A stretch of DNA of 64,000 nucleotides from Streptococcus mitis subsp. hohhotensis. GTDB taxonomy: Bacteria; Bacillota; Bacilli; Lactobacillales; Streptococcaceae. The notes beneath the pieces are model-generated. The model saw only the letters and a program-made list of their open reading frames with translations, searched no databases and had not been told where the DNA came from. Below are positions 30,493 through 39,897 of this stretch, piece after piece. The stretch lies in NCBI RefSeq assembly GCF_020089495.2, contig NZ_JAIRCA020000003.1, positions 1-64,000 on the forward strand, given 5' to 3'. Both the position numbers and the translations under genes were made by a program. The first letter of the stretch is position 1, and every line of letters begins with the position of its first letter.

Positions 30493-31872
30493 TTAGTCAG
30501 TTTCTTCCCTAAGTAAAGAATACTCGCTAATTAGTGATAGTTTTTCTAATAATAAAAGTTGTTTTTCTCGTGATAGACCACAGAAATATTCCATGAAATC
30601 TTGCTCAATAATTTCAACTTTATCAATAGGGATTAAGTTATAAAACCACTCATCATTCTGTAAAATATTTTTAAAAAATAGAGTAGAAACTAACGACATC
30701 TCCGAAGTCCAAGGATAATCATAATCACTAATACGCTCCTCATTATATTTTAGCCATGATTTAATCCCATAAGAAATAACAAATTGAACTTGGTTGCCTC
30801 TGTAATGTGTCATACCATACTTCTGTTTATGTGTTACAGCTTTTTTTACTCCCTGATATAATATACAGTAGACTTTTGACGGCGAATATTCAAATAAAAG
30901 ATTTCTAATTTCTGTTTTTATAAGTTGCTTAGCCTTATTTTCATCTTTCTCGCTATACCCTGAAGAATATTCAAAATGAAATTCCTCCCTAAATTGATAG
31001 TCAAATAGTTTAAACAATTCTTTTTCAGCCAACTCTAACCACAGTTGATTTATTTCAGTCTCAGTAAATTTAAGATTTGTTAAAAACTTAAAATTTGAAA
31101 ACCAGTGTTCATCTTCCTCTGAATAAACATTTTTTAAATTTTGAAAAGAGAAACGTACTCTTGTCTTATAAAACACATTTGGAAATTTTTCATTTGCAAA
31201 TGTGGGGTCTTGTTTAATTTCTTTATTACTACAAAATGCAGTTGTAGAGCTTCTTGGGGATATTTCTAAAATATTCTTTTCTTTCAGAAAGTATATTTCA
31301 TCAATGGGATAATTACCATCAAAAAACATTTGTGGTAATTTTTGATTTTTGATTTCCGAGAAAGAAGGAATATCAAATTCATCTTCACTAATATTAAATC
31401 CCTGTAAAATAGTTGATAAATATAGCTGCTCTCGTAGCCCAAACCCGGATATATATCGAATTTCTTCAAGAAAATAAGTGTCCAGTATTTTTCGACGCTT
31501 TTCTTTTGAACAATAATCACAAGAGCAGTCATCATCATTATTTTTATGCCCACAACTGAAGCATCTATTGTCTTGAACGAAATAGTTATCTAACTGGTCA
31601 TTATTAACTAGCTTGTCATAATCCTTTTTTGTCGGTAGTTGGATGTATTTTTCTTTACCACATATCTCACAAATAAACGAAGTAGAAACTTTTGGAAATT
31701 CTTTTCTTAAATTAGATGCTATAGTATGAATAGAATATTTTTTAATAATTTCGTTAAGTTTTAAATTGTTTTGATAGTAATCAATAAGAATATTTTTTAC
31801 TACCTCATCAGTAAATCCCGATAACACATCACCTTTTGTGCTATAGTCAATATTCCTCAAAAATTTAATCAT
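30493..31872 (-). CDS. Cysteine-rich hypothetical protein, possible zinc-binding
   Basis: 459 residues; the ATG at 31872 has GAGGAG nine bases ahead, whereas longer starts run into parE. I do not recognise the family. Residues ~35-60 look like a helix-turn-helix (LNEIIKKYSIHTIASNLRKE). Then CEICGK (Cys68, Cys71), CFSCGH (Cys104, Cys107, His109) and CSCDYC (Cys116, 118, 121) suggest two zinc knuckles. The remainder is acidic, aromatic-rich and helical, with no membrane segment. It is clearly more AT-rich than parE and parC on either side, suggesting acquisition. DNA or RNA binding is a guess from the HTH/zinc layout. Confidence 0.75.
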   Translation of the reverse strand: MIKFLRNIDYSTKGDVLSGFTDEVVKNILIDYYQNNLKLNEIIKKYSIHTIASNLRKEFPKVSTSFICEICGKEKYIQLPTKKDYDKLVNNDQLDNYFVQDNRCFSCGHKNNDDDCSCDYCSKEKRRKILDTYFLEEIRYISGFGLREQLYLSTILQGFNISEDEFDIPSFSEIKNQKLPQMFFDGNYPIDEIYFLKEKNILEISPRSSTTAFCSNKEIKQDPTFANEKFPNVFYKTRVRFSFQNLKNVYSEEDEHWFSNFKFLTNLKFTETEINQLWLELAEKELFKLFDYQFREEFHFEYSSGYSEKDENKAKQLIKTEIRNLLFEYSPSKVYCILYQGVKKAVTHKQKYGMTHYRGNQVQFVISYGIKSWLKYNEERISDYDYPWTSEMSLVSTLFFKNILQNDEWFYNLIPIDKVEIIEQDFMEYFCGLSREKQLLLLEKLSLISEYSLLREETD

Positions 31873-31918
31873 AAATTTCTCCTCGTTTACGGCTATCACT
31901 CTTAATCTTACTAAATCA

Positions 31919-33862
31919 TTAAAACACTGTCGCTTCTTCCAGCGTAAACTTGACATTGTCTTCGATCCACTTACGACGTGGTTCGACCTTATCACCCATG
32001 AGGACATTGACGCGACGTTCTGCGCGTGCTAGATCTTCAATCGTGACACGAATGAGAGTTCGAGTTTCTGGATTCATGGTTGTCTCCCAGAGTTGGTCTG
32101 CATTCATCTCACCAAGACCCTTGTAGCGCTGTAGGGTAGCGCCTTTACCGAACTGCTTGCGGAGTTCTTCTAGTTCTCCGTCCGTCCAAGCATAGGCTAC
32201 TTCTTCTTTCTTACCCTTACCTTTGGACATCTTGTAAAGAGGCGGAAGGGCGATATAAACATGTCCTGCCTCAACTAGCGGACGCATGTAGCGGTAGAAA
32301 AATGTTAAGAGCAAGGTCTGGATATGAGCACCGTCAGTATCCGCATCAGTCATGATAATGATCTTGTCATAGTTGGCATCTTCAATAGAGAAGTCTGCCC
32401 CCACACCCGCACCGATGGTATAAATCATGGTGTTAATTTCTTCATTTTTGAGGATATCCGCCATCTTGGCCTTGGCTGTATTGATAACCTTACCACGAAG
32501 GGGCAAGATTGCCTGGAACTTGCGGTCACGACCTTGTTTGGCAGAGCCACCGGCAGAGTCCCCCTCGACTAGATAGAGTTCATTTTTTGCAGGATTCTTG
32601 GACTGGGCTGGGGTTAATTTACCAGACAGCAAGCCCTTGTCTTTTTTATTTTTCTTCCCATTTCGGCTCTCATCACGCGCCTTACGTGCCGCTTCGCGAG
32701 CGTCACGGGCCTTGATAGCCTTGCGGATGAGGTTAGAAGCCAATTCCCCATTTTCCATAAGGAAAAAGGTCAACTTATCCGCCACAATGCCATCCACAAC
32801 GGGACGAGCCAGAGGGCTTCCTAGCTTATCCTTGGTCTGTCCTTCAAACTGGAGGTGTTCTTCAGGGACTAGAATAGAGAGGACGGCCGCTAGTCCTTCA
32901 CGATAGTCTGACCCTTCAAGGTTTTTATCTTTTTCCTTGAGAAGCCCTGTCTTACGCGCATAGTCATTCATAACCTTGGTGATAGCAGACTTAAGTCCAG
33001 TCTCATGTGTTCCACCGTCCTTGGTACGAACGTTATTGACAAAGGACAAAATATTATCTGAAAATCCATCATTGTACTGGAGAGCTACTTCCACTTGGAA
33101 ACCATTGTCTTCCCCTTCAAAGTATAGAACTGGCGTCAAGGTTTCCTTGTCTTCGTTCAGATAAGAAACAAAGTCTTGTACCCCATTCTCATAGTGGAAT
33201 TCAATCGCTTCGTCTGTTCGTTTATCAGTCAGAGACAAGGTCACATTTTTCAAGAGGAAAGCTGACTCATTGAGACGTTCTGAAATGGTATTGTACTTGA
33301 AATCTGTCGTAGAAAAGATAGTCGCATCTGGCATGAAGGTAACCTTGGTACCTGTCTTAGACTTGGGCGCTGTACCGATTTTCTTCAAGGTCGTAACAGG
33401 TTTTCCACCATTTTCAAAACGTTGCTTATAGACTACGCCATCACGAGTAATTTCAACTTCCAACCAGCTAGAAAGGGCGTTAACAACGGAAGAGCCCACC
33501 CCGTGGAGACCACCTGATGTCTTGTAGCCTCCTTGACCAAATTTTCCTCCAGCATGAAGAATGGTAAAGATTACTTCAACCGTTGGAATCCCCATAGCGT
33601 GCATCCCCGTCGGCATCCCACGTCCGTGGTCTTGCACAGTCAAACTCCCATCTTTATTGATGGTCACATCAATACGATCACCAAATCCAGACAGGGCTTC
33701 ATCGACCGCATTATCGACGATTTCCCAGACTAGGTGGTGGAGACCCGCACCATCGGTCGATCCGATATACATTCCTGGACGTTTACGGACCGCATCCAAC
33801 CCTTCTAGCACCTGAATGGCATCGTCATTATAATTGTTAATATTGATTTCCTTTTTTGACAC
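31919..33862 (-). CDS. parE: DNA topoisomerase IV subunit B
   Basis: 647-residue ATPase subunit. The GHKL ATP-binding N-terminus contains VDNAVDEAL and GGLHGVGSSVVNAL; the TOPRIM part has LVEGDSAGGSAKQGRDRKFQ and IIMTDADTDGAHI. The start is GTG at 33862, preceded by AGGAGG at good spacing. It has its own promoter and is divergent from plsY. Confidence 0.97.
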   Translation of the reverse strand: MSKKEININNYNDDAIQVLEGLDAVRKRPGMYIGSTDGAGLHHLVWEIVDNAVDEALSGFGDRIDVTINKDGSLTVQDHGRGMPTGMHAMGIPTVEVIFTILHAGGKFGQGGYKTSGGLHGVGSSVVNALSSWLEVEITRDGVVYKQRFENGGKPVTTLKKIGTAPKSKTGTKVTFMPDATIFSTTDFKYNTISERLNESAFLLKNVTLSLTDKRTDEAIEFHYENGVQDFVSYLNEDKETLTPVLYFEGEDNGFQVEVALQYNDGFSDNILSFVNNVRTKDGGTHETGLKSAITKVMNDYARKTGLLKEKDKNLEGSDYREGLAAVLSILVPEEHLQFEGQTKDKLGSPLARPVVDGIVADKLTFFLMENGELASNLIRKAIKARDAREAARKARDESRNGKKNKKDKGLLSGKLTPAQSKNPAKNELYLVEGDSAGGSAKQGRDRKFQAILPLRGKVINTAKAKMADILKNEEINTMIYTIGAGVGADFSIEDANYDKIIIMTDADTDGAHIQTLLLTFFYRYMRPLVEAGHVYIALPPLYKMSKGKGKKEEVAYAWTDGELEELRKQFGKGATLQRYKGLGEMNADQLWETTMNPETRTLIRVTIEDLARAERRVNVLMGDKVEPRRKWIEDNVKFTLEEATVF

Positions 33863-33891
33863 AAGGAACCTCCTATTCGTTCATCTTTACT

Positions 33892-33920
33892 ATTCTACAG
33901 GTTTTCTAAGGATTTTGCAA
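33892..33920 (-). promoter_or_regulatory. Promoter of parE
   Basis: TTGCAA (-35), 17-bp spacer, TAGAAT (-10) on the minus strand, 30 bp before the GTG start. Confidence 0.65.
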
Positions 33921-33982
33921 AATTTTTCTTTCTCCGCTGTGACAATTTCAGAAGAGATTCTCTGCCTTTCTTCTCCATTTCA

Positions 33983-33991
33983 TGATATAAT
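33983..33991 (+). promoter_or_regulatory. Extended -10 promoter of plsY, probably giving a leaderless mRNA
   Basis: TGATATAAT ends six bases before the plsY ATG at 33998, so the expected transcription start is at or within a base of the start codon. The AGGAG between them is too close to the ATG to act as a normal ribosome site. Confidence 0.65.
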
Positions 33992-33997
33992 AGGAGT

Positions 33998-34639
33998 ATG
34001 ATTACAATAGTTTTATTAATCCTAGCCTATCTGCTGGGTTCGATTCCGTCTGGTCTCTGGATTGGACAAGTATTCTTTCAAATCAATCTTCGTGAACATG
34101 GTTCTGGAAACACAGGAACAACCAATACCTTCCGCATTTTAGGTAAGAAAGCTGGTATGGCAACCTTTGTCATTGACTTTTTCAAAGGAACCCTAGCAAC
34201 CCTTCTTCCGATTATGTTTCATCTTCAAGGTGTTTCGCCTCTTATCTTTGGACTTTTGGCTGTCATTGGACATACATTTCCTATCTTTGCAGGATTTAAG
34301 GGTGGTAAGGCTGTCGCAACCAGTGCAGGTGTGATTTTCGGATTTGCTCCTGTCTTCTGTCTCTACCTTGCGGTTGTTTTCTTTGGAACCCTCTATCTGG
34401 GTAGTATGATTTCACTGTCTAGTGTCACAGCATCTATCGCAGCCGTTATCGGAGTTCTACTATTTCCACTTTTTGGTTTTATCCTGAGTGACTATGACCC
34501 TCTCTTCATCGCTATTATACTAGCACTTGCTAGCTTGATTATCATTAGGCATAAAGATAATATCACACGCATCCAAAATAAAACTGAAAATCTTGTTCCT
34601 TGGGGACTGAACTTAACCCATCAAAATCCTAAAAAATAA
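33998..34639 (+). CDS. plsY: Glycerol-3-phosphate acyltransferase PlsY
   Basis: 213-residue membrane enzyme that moves an acyl group from acyl-phosphate to glycerol-3-phosphate, the first step of phospholipid synthesis. The three PlsY motifs are visible: GSIPSGLW near 15, [10 protein letters not shown] near 36, and [14 protein letters not shown] near 100. Five or six membrane helices. The N-terminus [15 protein letters not shown] is the conserved one, so the ATG at 33998 is secure even though it lacks a normal ribosome site. Confidence 0.96.
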   Translation: MITIVLLILAYLLGSIPSGLWIGQVFFQINLREHGSGNTGTTNTFRILGKKAGMATFVIDFFKGTLATLLPIMFHLQGVSPLIFGLLAVIGHTFPIFAGFKGGKAVATSAGVIFGFAPVFCLYLAVVFFGTLYLGSMISLSSVTASIAAVIGVLLFPLFGFILSDYDPLFIAIILALASLIIIRHKDNITRIQNKTENLVPWGLNLTHQNPKK

Positions 34640-34671
34640 AACGCCAGTTTTGAACAGAACTGACGTTTTTT
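34638..34671. terminator. Bidirectional terminator between plsY and the nucleoside permease operon
   Basis: AAAACGCCAGTT / AACTGACGTTTT stem (one mismatch) with A-rich and T-rich flanks; both converging genes end within 8 bp of it. Confidence 0.85.
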
Positions 34672-34677
34672 GTATGC

Positions 34678-35634
34678 TTATTTTGACTTGATATAGTTGA
34701 TACCATCTGCTTTTGGTGCAACTGCTTTTCCAAAGAAGGCTGCCAAGACAAGAATTGTCAAAACATAAGGTGCGATTTGAAGATAAACTGTTGGCACACC
34801 TTGTAGGAACGGCAATTGAGATCCGATAACAGCCAAACTTTGTGAAAGTCCAAAGAAGAGACTAGATAGCATGGCTCCGATTGGATTCCATTTTCCAAAG
34901 ATCATCGCAGCAAGAGCGATAAATCCAGGTCCAACAATAGTTGTCACTGAGAAGTTAACTGAGATGGATTGAGCATAAATCGCTCCGCCAATTCCACCTA
35001 GGAAACCTGAAATAATAACTCCAAAATATCTCATCTTGTAGACATTGATTCCCAAGGTATCCGCTGCTTGAGGGTGTTCACCGACAGAGCGAAGACGAAG
35101 ACCAAATCGAGTCTTGAAGAGGATAAACCAAGCAAGGAATGAGAAGGCAATGGCCAGATAACCAAGTAGACTTGTTGACTTGAAGAAGATATCACCAATC
35201 ACTGGGATATTTGCCAAGACTGGGAAATCAAAGCGTCCAAAAGTCTGACTTAGGTTGTCGGTTTGTCCTTTATTATAAAGCACTTTCACCAAGAAAACAG
35301 CCAAGGCTGGCGCCATCAAGTTCAATACCGTACCGCTGACAACATGGTCTGCACGGAAATGAACCGTCGCTGCTGCGTGGATGATAGAGAAGAGACCACC
35401 AACCAATCCTGCTACAAGCAAGGATAGCCATGGAGTTGCTGCTCCAAATTGTTCTGCAAATTCAAGGTTAAAGACAACTCCAGAAAAGGCACCCATAACC
35501 ATAATTCCTTCAAGGCCGACGTTTACCACACCACCACGTTCAGAGAAAACACCACCGATACTTGTAAAGATGAGGGGTGCTGAGTAAATCAGCATAGAAG
35601 ACACCAAGAGGGTGAGCAAGGTTGTAATAGACAT
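34678..35634 (-). CDS. Nucleoside ABC transporter permease (second)
   Basis: 318-residue integral membrane protein of the BPD_transp_2 family with about nine helices (GGVVNVGLEGIMVMGAF is the family hallmark near 35). It forms the membrane channel with the permease at 35637-36695 and the duplicated ATPase, served by lipoprotein PnrA. Two bases separate it from the preceding permease gene, the last gene of the operon. Confidence 0.9.
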   Translation of the reverse strand: MSITTLLTLLVSSMLIYSAPLIFTSIGGVFSERGGVVNVGLEGIMVMGAFSGVVFNLEFAEQFGAATPWLSLLVAGLVGGLFSIIHAAATVHFRADHVVSGTVLNLMAPALAVFLVKVLYNKGQTDNLSQTFGRFDFPVLANIPVIGDIFFKSTSLLGYLAIAFSFLAWFILFKTRFGLRLRSVGEHPQAADTLGINVYKMRYFGVIISGFLGGIGGAIYAQSISVNFSVTTIVGPGFIALAAMIFGKWNPIGAMLSSLFFGLSQSLAVIGSQLPFLQGVPTVYLQIAPYVLTILVLAAFFGKAVAPKADGINYIKSK

Positions 35635-35636
35635 CT

Positions 35637-36695
35637 TTACTTACCTCCTTTAACTTGTTTTTTCGGTTTGACAAAGCGTTCGATAAGGTAATGAACACTG
35701 ACAAAGAAGATAATAGACGCTGTTACAATGCTGACAAGCTCAGACGGTACCTGCGCTGCATTCATACCAGGGGCTCCAACTTGGAGAACACCAAATAGGA
35801 AGGCTGCAAATAGAATACCAATTGGTGAGTTGGCCGCAAGCAGACTAACCGCCATTCCGTTAAATCCGACAGCTAATGACGCCCCCTGAACATAAACGTT
35901 CTGGAAGGTTCCCAGACCTTCAACAGCTCCACCAAGACCAGCTAAGGCACCTGAGATAATCATTGAGAGGATAATCGTTCGTTTTGCAGAAATACCAGCA
36001 TATTCTGAAGCATGTGGATTAAGACCAACCGCACGGATTTCAAAACCAAGGGTTGTTTTCTTGAGCATGAACCAAATAACTGCAACGGCAATGATGGCAA
36101 AGAAAATACCGATATTCATCCGCGAGTTACCAGTCAACTCAGCCAACCAAGGTGTCTGATAGGTTGCATTAGCCCCAACACGAATGGTCGAATCTGTACT
36201 TTGCATGAAGTCTTTAGGGAAAGCATGGATAAAGGCATTTCCTACATACAAGACAATGTAGTTCATCATGATAGTTACAATAACCTCTGACGTCCCTAGA
36301 TAGGCTCTCAGAATACCCGGAATCGCACCGACAATCCCACCAGCAATCAAGGCAATCACGATAGTTGCTAGAATCATCAAGGGACGTGGCATATCTGGAT
36401 GCGACAAGGCAAACCAACCACTGAGAATCCAACCTGCCAAAGCCTGACCAGGAAGCCCGACGTTAAAGAAACCTGCACGACTGGCAACGGCAAAACCAAG
36501 ACCAATCAAGACCAAAGGTCCCATAGCACGGAAGATTTCTCCAATTCCACGCAGACTGCCAAAGGCTGTATAGAACAATTCTTCGTAGCCCCAAATAGCA
36601 TCATAGCCGAAGATCCACATGACAATGGCTCCAAGTAAAATTCCAAGGAAGACAGAAATCAAGGGAACCGAAATTTGTTGTAATTTTTTAGACAT
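35637..36695 (-). CDS. Nucleoside ABC transporter permease (first)
   Basis: 352 residues starting MSKKLQQISVPLISVFLG at the ATG with AAAGGAG ahead; an in-frame upstream start lies inside the ATPase gene. About nine helices; AGFFNVGLPGQALAGW near 75 is the family motif. The start overlaps the ATPase end by 8 bp. Partner of the second permease. Confidence 0.9.
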   Translation of the reverse strand: MSKKLQQISVPLISVFLGILLGAIVMWIFGYDAIWGYEELFYTAFGSLRGIGEIFRAMGPLVLIGLGFAVASRAGFFNVGLPGQALAGWILSGWFALSHPDMPRPLMILATIVIALIAGGIVGAIPGILRAYLGTSEVIVTIMMNYIVLYVGNAFIHAFPKDFMQSTDSTIRVGANATYQTPWLAELTGNSRMNIGIFFAIIAVAVIWFMLKKTTLGFEIRAVGLNPHASEYAGISAKRTIILSMIISGALAGLGGAVEGLGTFQNVYVQGASLAVGFNGMAVSLLAANSPIGILFAAFLFGVLQVGAPGMNAAQVPSELVSIVTASIIFFVSVHYLIERFVKPKKQVKGGK

Positions 36696-38223
36696 CACTC
36701 TTCTCCTTTCCCAAGTTTCCACCAGCCATCAAGACACCAAGTTCTTGTTTATTGGTTGTTTCTGGTGATACAATACCTTGAATCTTACCATCGTGGATAA
36801 CGGCAATACGGTCTGAGACGTTTAAAATCTCATCTAATTCAAAGCTGACAACAAGGACAGCCTTGCCATTATCACGCTCTTCAATCAAGCGTTTGTGGAT
36901 ATATTCAATGGCACCGACATCCAACCCACGAGTTGGCTGGCTGACGATAAGGAGATCAGGATCACGATCAATTTCACGAGCAATAATTGCTTTTTGTTGA
37001 TTTCCTCCTGAGAGTGCAGCTGCAGGAACAAATTCGCTGGCAGCACGAACATCAAACTCTTCCATTAGCTTTTTAGCATAAGAAGTAATATTTGAATAGT
37101 TCAAAATTCCATTTTTACTATGTGGTTCTTTGTAGTAGGTTTGAAGGGCAATATTTTCAGAAATCATCATTTCCAAAATCAAGCCATCACGGTGACGGTC
37201 TTCTGGAACGTGCCCCACGCTTAGTTCTGTAATTTGTCTTGGGTGTAAGCCTACAATTGAATTTCCTTTTAGCTCAATGCTACCAGATTCAACCTTGCGA
37301 AGACCTGTAATTGCTTGAATCAGTTCAGACTGACCATTTCCATCAATCCCTGCAATACCAACAATCTCTCCAGCACGAACATCCAAGGACAGATTTTTCA
37401 CAGCTGGGACACCGCGGTTTTCATTGACCACCAAGTCTTTAATAGACAAAATCACTTCTTTTGGTTGAGAGGCTTGCTTCTCTGTCTTAAAGGAAACAGA
37501 ACGTCCTACCATCATTTCCGCCAAATCAGCATTGGTAGCTCCTGCAATTTCGACGGTTTCAATTGATTTCCCACGACGGATAACTGTAACTCGGTCAGAA
37601 ACTGCACGAATCTCATCCAACTTGTGGGTAATCAAGATAATTGATTTTCCTTCTTTGACAAGATTTTTCATAATAGCCATCAACTCATCAATTTCTGATG
37701 GAGTCAAGACAGCCGTCGGTTCGTCAAAGATAAGGATATCAGCCCCCCGATAAAGGGTTTTTAAAATTTCTACACGTTGTTGGGCTCCGACTGAGATGTC
37801 TGCTACCTTGGCAGAAGGGTCAACAGCTAAGCCATAACGTTCAGAAAGAGCCTTGATTTCTTTGCTAGCTCCAGCGATATCTAGCACACCATTTTTAGTC
37901 AATTCACTTCCTAAAATAATGTTTTCAGCCACCGTGAAAGCCTCTACCAACATAAAGTGCTGGTGAACCATTCCGATTCCCAAGCCAGCTGCTTTAGATG
38001 GGGAGTCGAGGTTGACAACTTGACCGTTGACCGCGATTTCACCACTAGTTGGTTCAAGAAGCCCTGCTAACATGTTCATAAGCGTAGACTTACCAGCCCC
38101 ATTTTCTCCTAAAAGTGCATGAATTTCACCTTTTCGTAGGTGCAGGTTGATTTTGTCGTTGGCAACAAATTCACCAAACACCTTGGTAATATCACGCATC
38201 TCAATGACATTTTCGTGTGCCAT
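36688..38223 (-). CDS. Nucleoside ABC transporter ATPase (duplicated domains)
   Basis: 511 residues containing two ABC modules, as in NupA/RbsA-type ATPases. The first has Walker A GENGAGKST near 40, signature ISVGAQQRVEIL and Walker B LIFDEPTAVLTP. The second has a degenerate Walker A (GIDGNGQSE near 295) and signature LSGGNQQKAIIARE. It energises nucleoside import for PnrA and the two permeases. Separated from pnrA by 142 bp of hairpins. Confidence 0.93.
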   Translation of the reverse strand: MAHENVIEMRDITKVFGEFVANDKINLHLRKGEIHALLGENGAGKSTLMNMLAGLLEPTSGEIAVNGQVVNLDSPSKAAGLGIGMVHQHFMLVEAFTVAENIILGSELTKNGVLDIAGASKEIKALSERYGLAVDPSAKVADISVGAQQRVEILKTLYRGADILIFDEPTAVLTPSEIDELMAIMKNLVKEGKSIILITHKLDEIRAVSDRVTVIRRGKSIETVEIAGATNADLAEMMVGRSVSFKTEKQASQPKEVILSIKDLVVNENRGVPAVKNLSLDVRAGEIVGIAGIDGNGQSELIQAITGLRKVESGSIELKGNSIVGLHPRQITELSVGHVPEDRHRDGLILEMMISENIALQTYYKEPHSKNGILNYSNITSYAKKLMEEFDVRAASEFVPAAALSGGNQQKAIIAREIDRDPDLLIVSQPTRGLDVGAIEYIHKRLIEERDNGKAVLVVSFELDEILNVSDRIAVIHDGKIQGIVSPETTNKQELGVLMAGGNLGKEKSDV

Positions 38224-38262
38224 GTGCTCTTCCTTTCAGAGTCTTATTTTATTTCAATAAAA

Positions 38263-38343
38263 CTTGCTAGTTTGTCTAGTAGCAAGCTTTACTGAGACAA
38301 AATGACTTTGTCTCAACTCTTAAAAAGCGGCCGATGGCCGCTT
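38263..38343 (-). terminator. Three consecutive hairpins between pnrA and the ATPase gene (attenuator)
   Basis: AAGCGGCC / GGCCGCTT (38325-38343, T5 after it on the minus strand), then TGAGACAAA / TTTGTCTCA (38293-38315), then CTTGCT / AGCAAG (38263-38286). The first is a terminator-like GC stem with a short T tract, likely to let only part of transcription pass, so that the lipoprotein is made in excess over the transporter core; the others may protect the mRNA end. Confidence 0.6.
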
Positions 38344-38365
38344 CCTAAGAAATAACTTCCATCCA

Positions 38366-39418
38366 TTATTTTGCAGGAACTTTTACGCTTCCATCAAGGA
38401 TTTTAGCTTTAGCATCTTCGACAGCTTTTTTACCTTCTTCTGAAAGGTTTGTTACTGCCAAGTCAACCCCTTTATCTTTCAATGAGTAAACGATCACTTG
38501 ACCGCCAGGGAATTCACCTTTTTCTGCCTTGTTAGAAATATCTTTTACAGTTGTACCAACTTGTTTCAAAGTAGATGCAAGAACAAAGTTTGATTCTTTG
38601 CCATCTTTAGAAGTGTATTTACCTTCTGCTTCTTGGTCACGGTCAACACCGATAACCCAAACTTTTTCATTTTCAGGACGGCTTTCGTTGAGTGATTTTG
38701 CTTCTGCAAAGACACCAGCACCTGTACCACCAGCTACTTGGTAAACAATATCTGCACCGGCTGCGTATTGTGCGGCTGCAATTGTTTTACCTTTAGCAGC
38801 ATCACCAAATGAACCAGCATAGTCAACTTGTACTTTGATAGATGGGTCTACTGAAGCAACACCAGCCTTGAATCCTGCTTCAAAACGAGAGATAACTTCT
38901 GACTCCTGCCCACCTACAAAACCAACTTGTTTTGTTTTAGTTGTTTTTGCTGCAGCTACACCTGCAAGGTAACCTGACTCATTATCAGCGAAAGTTACGC
39001 TCGCAACATTCTTTTGATCTTTAATCACATCATCAATCAAGACATAGTTCAAGTCAGAATGTTCTTTAGCTGCTTCTTCAACCGCATTGTGAAGGGCAAA
39101 ACCAACTCCGAAGATTAGGTTGTAACTTCCAGCCGCTTGTTGCAAGTTGTTAGCGTAGTCAGCTTCACTTGTTGATTGGAAGTAAGTGAAACCGTTATCT
39201 TTTGAAAGATTGTGTTCTTTACCCCAAGCCTGCAAACCTTCCCAAGCTGATTGGTTGAATGATTTGTCATCAACACCACCAGTATCAGTGACGATTGCTG
39301 CTTTTGTCTTCACATCAGAAGATGAATCTGCCTTACGAGAAGAGCGGTTACCACATGCAGCAAGTCCAACTGCTGCCACTGCAACTAGACCAAGGCCTAG
39401 CCATTGTTTCTTGTTCAT
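38366..39418 (-). CDS. pnrA: Nucleoside-binding surface lipoprotein PnrA (BmpA/Med family)
   Basis: 350 residues starting MNKKQWLGLGLVAVAAVG with lipobox LAAC and Cys22; the ATG at 39418 has AGGAGG ahead. The Bmp/PnrA domain runs from AAIVTDTGGVDDKSFNQSAW to the end. The sequence is nearly identical to my recollection of pneumococcal PnrA, a purine-nucleoside receptor exposed on the surface and studied as a vaccine antigen. It lies 89 bp after cdd and ahead of its ATPase. A small perfect palindrome TGCAAC-GAT-GTTGCA (39442-39456) lies in its leader. Confidence 0.95.
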   Translation of the reverse strand: MNKKQWLGLGLVAVAAVGLAACGNRSSRKADSSSDVKTKAAIVTDTGGVDDKSFNQSAWEGLQAWGKEHNLSKDNGFTYFQSTSEADYANNLQQAAGSYNLIFGVGFALHNAVEEAAKEHSDLNYVLIDDVIKDQKNVASVTFADNESGYLAGVAAAKTTKTKQVGFVGGQESEVISRFEAGFKAGVASVDPSIKVQVDYAGSFGDAAKGKTIAAAQYAAGADIVYQVAGGTGAGVFAEAKSLNESRPENEKVWVIGVDRDQEAEGKYTSKDGKESNFVLASTLKQVGTTVKDISNKAEKGEFPGGQVIVYSLKDKGVDLAVTNLSEEGKKAVEDAKAKILDGSVKVPAK

Positions 39419-39507
39419 TACTGAACCTCCTAAATAAGATGTGCAACGATGTTGCAAGTATGGATTGATTGGTCACAAGGACCGTGCCACTCAAAGAGCG
39501 ACTCAGA

Positions 39508-39897
39508 CTAGTTTAAGTCTGTAAAAGAATATGGAAGTAATTCCCCGACCGTCATCTCGACCGTCGATTTATCTTTTGCGACTAAGGTCACTTTTAGATC
39601 TTGTTCAAAAAATTCGACCATTACTTGGCGACAAGCACCACATGGTGAGATTGGTTTTTCAGTTTGACCATAAACAATCAGCTCTGAAAATTCTCTTTGC
39701 CCTTCAGATACAGCCTTAAAAATGGCTGTTCTCTCACCGCAATTGGTCAAAGGATAGCTAGCATTTTCGATATTCACTCCCGTGTAAACACTTCCGTCTT
39801 TTGCCACTAAAACTGCTCCGATAGGAAAGTGAGAATAGGGGACATAGGCATGTTTACTGGTTTCAATTGCCAGTTCAATCAACTCAGTAGTCGCCAT
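39508..39897 (-). CDS. cdd: Cytidine deaminase
   Basis: 129 residues; tetrameric zinc enzyme that turns cytidine and deoxycytidine into uridine forms. Zinc ligands lie in [10 protein letters not shown] (Cys plus catalytic Glu) near residue 52 and PCGACRQVM near 83. The start overlaps the deoC end by 14 bp. Part of the methyltransferase-deoA-deoC-cdd-pnrA unit. Confidence 0.96.
   Translation of the reverse strand: MATTELIELAIETSKHAYVPYSHFPIGAVLVAKDGSVYTGVNIENASYPLTNCGERTAIFKAVSEGQREFSELIVYGQTEKPISPCGACRQVMVEFFEQDLKVTLVAKDKSTVEMTVGELLPYSFTDLN

Noticed and set aside
31873..32007. Extended start of the Cys-rich protein inside parE
   Set aside because: A GAGGAG site marks the ATG at 31872; the extension is a shadow of the parE C-terminus.
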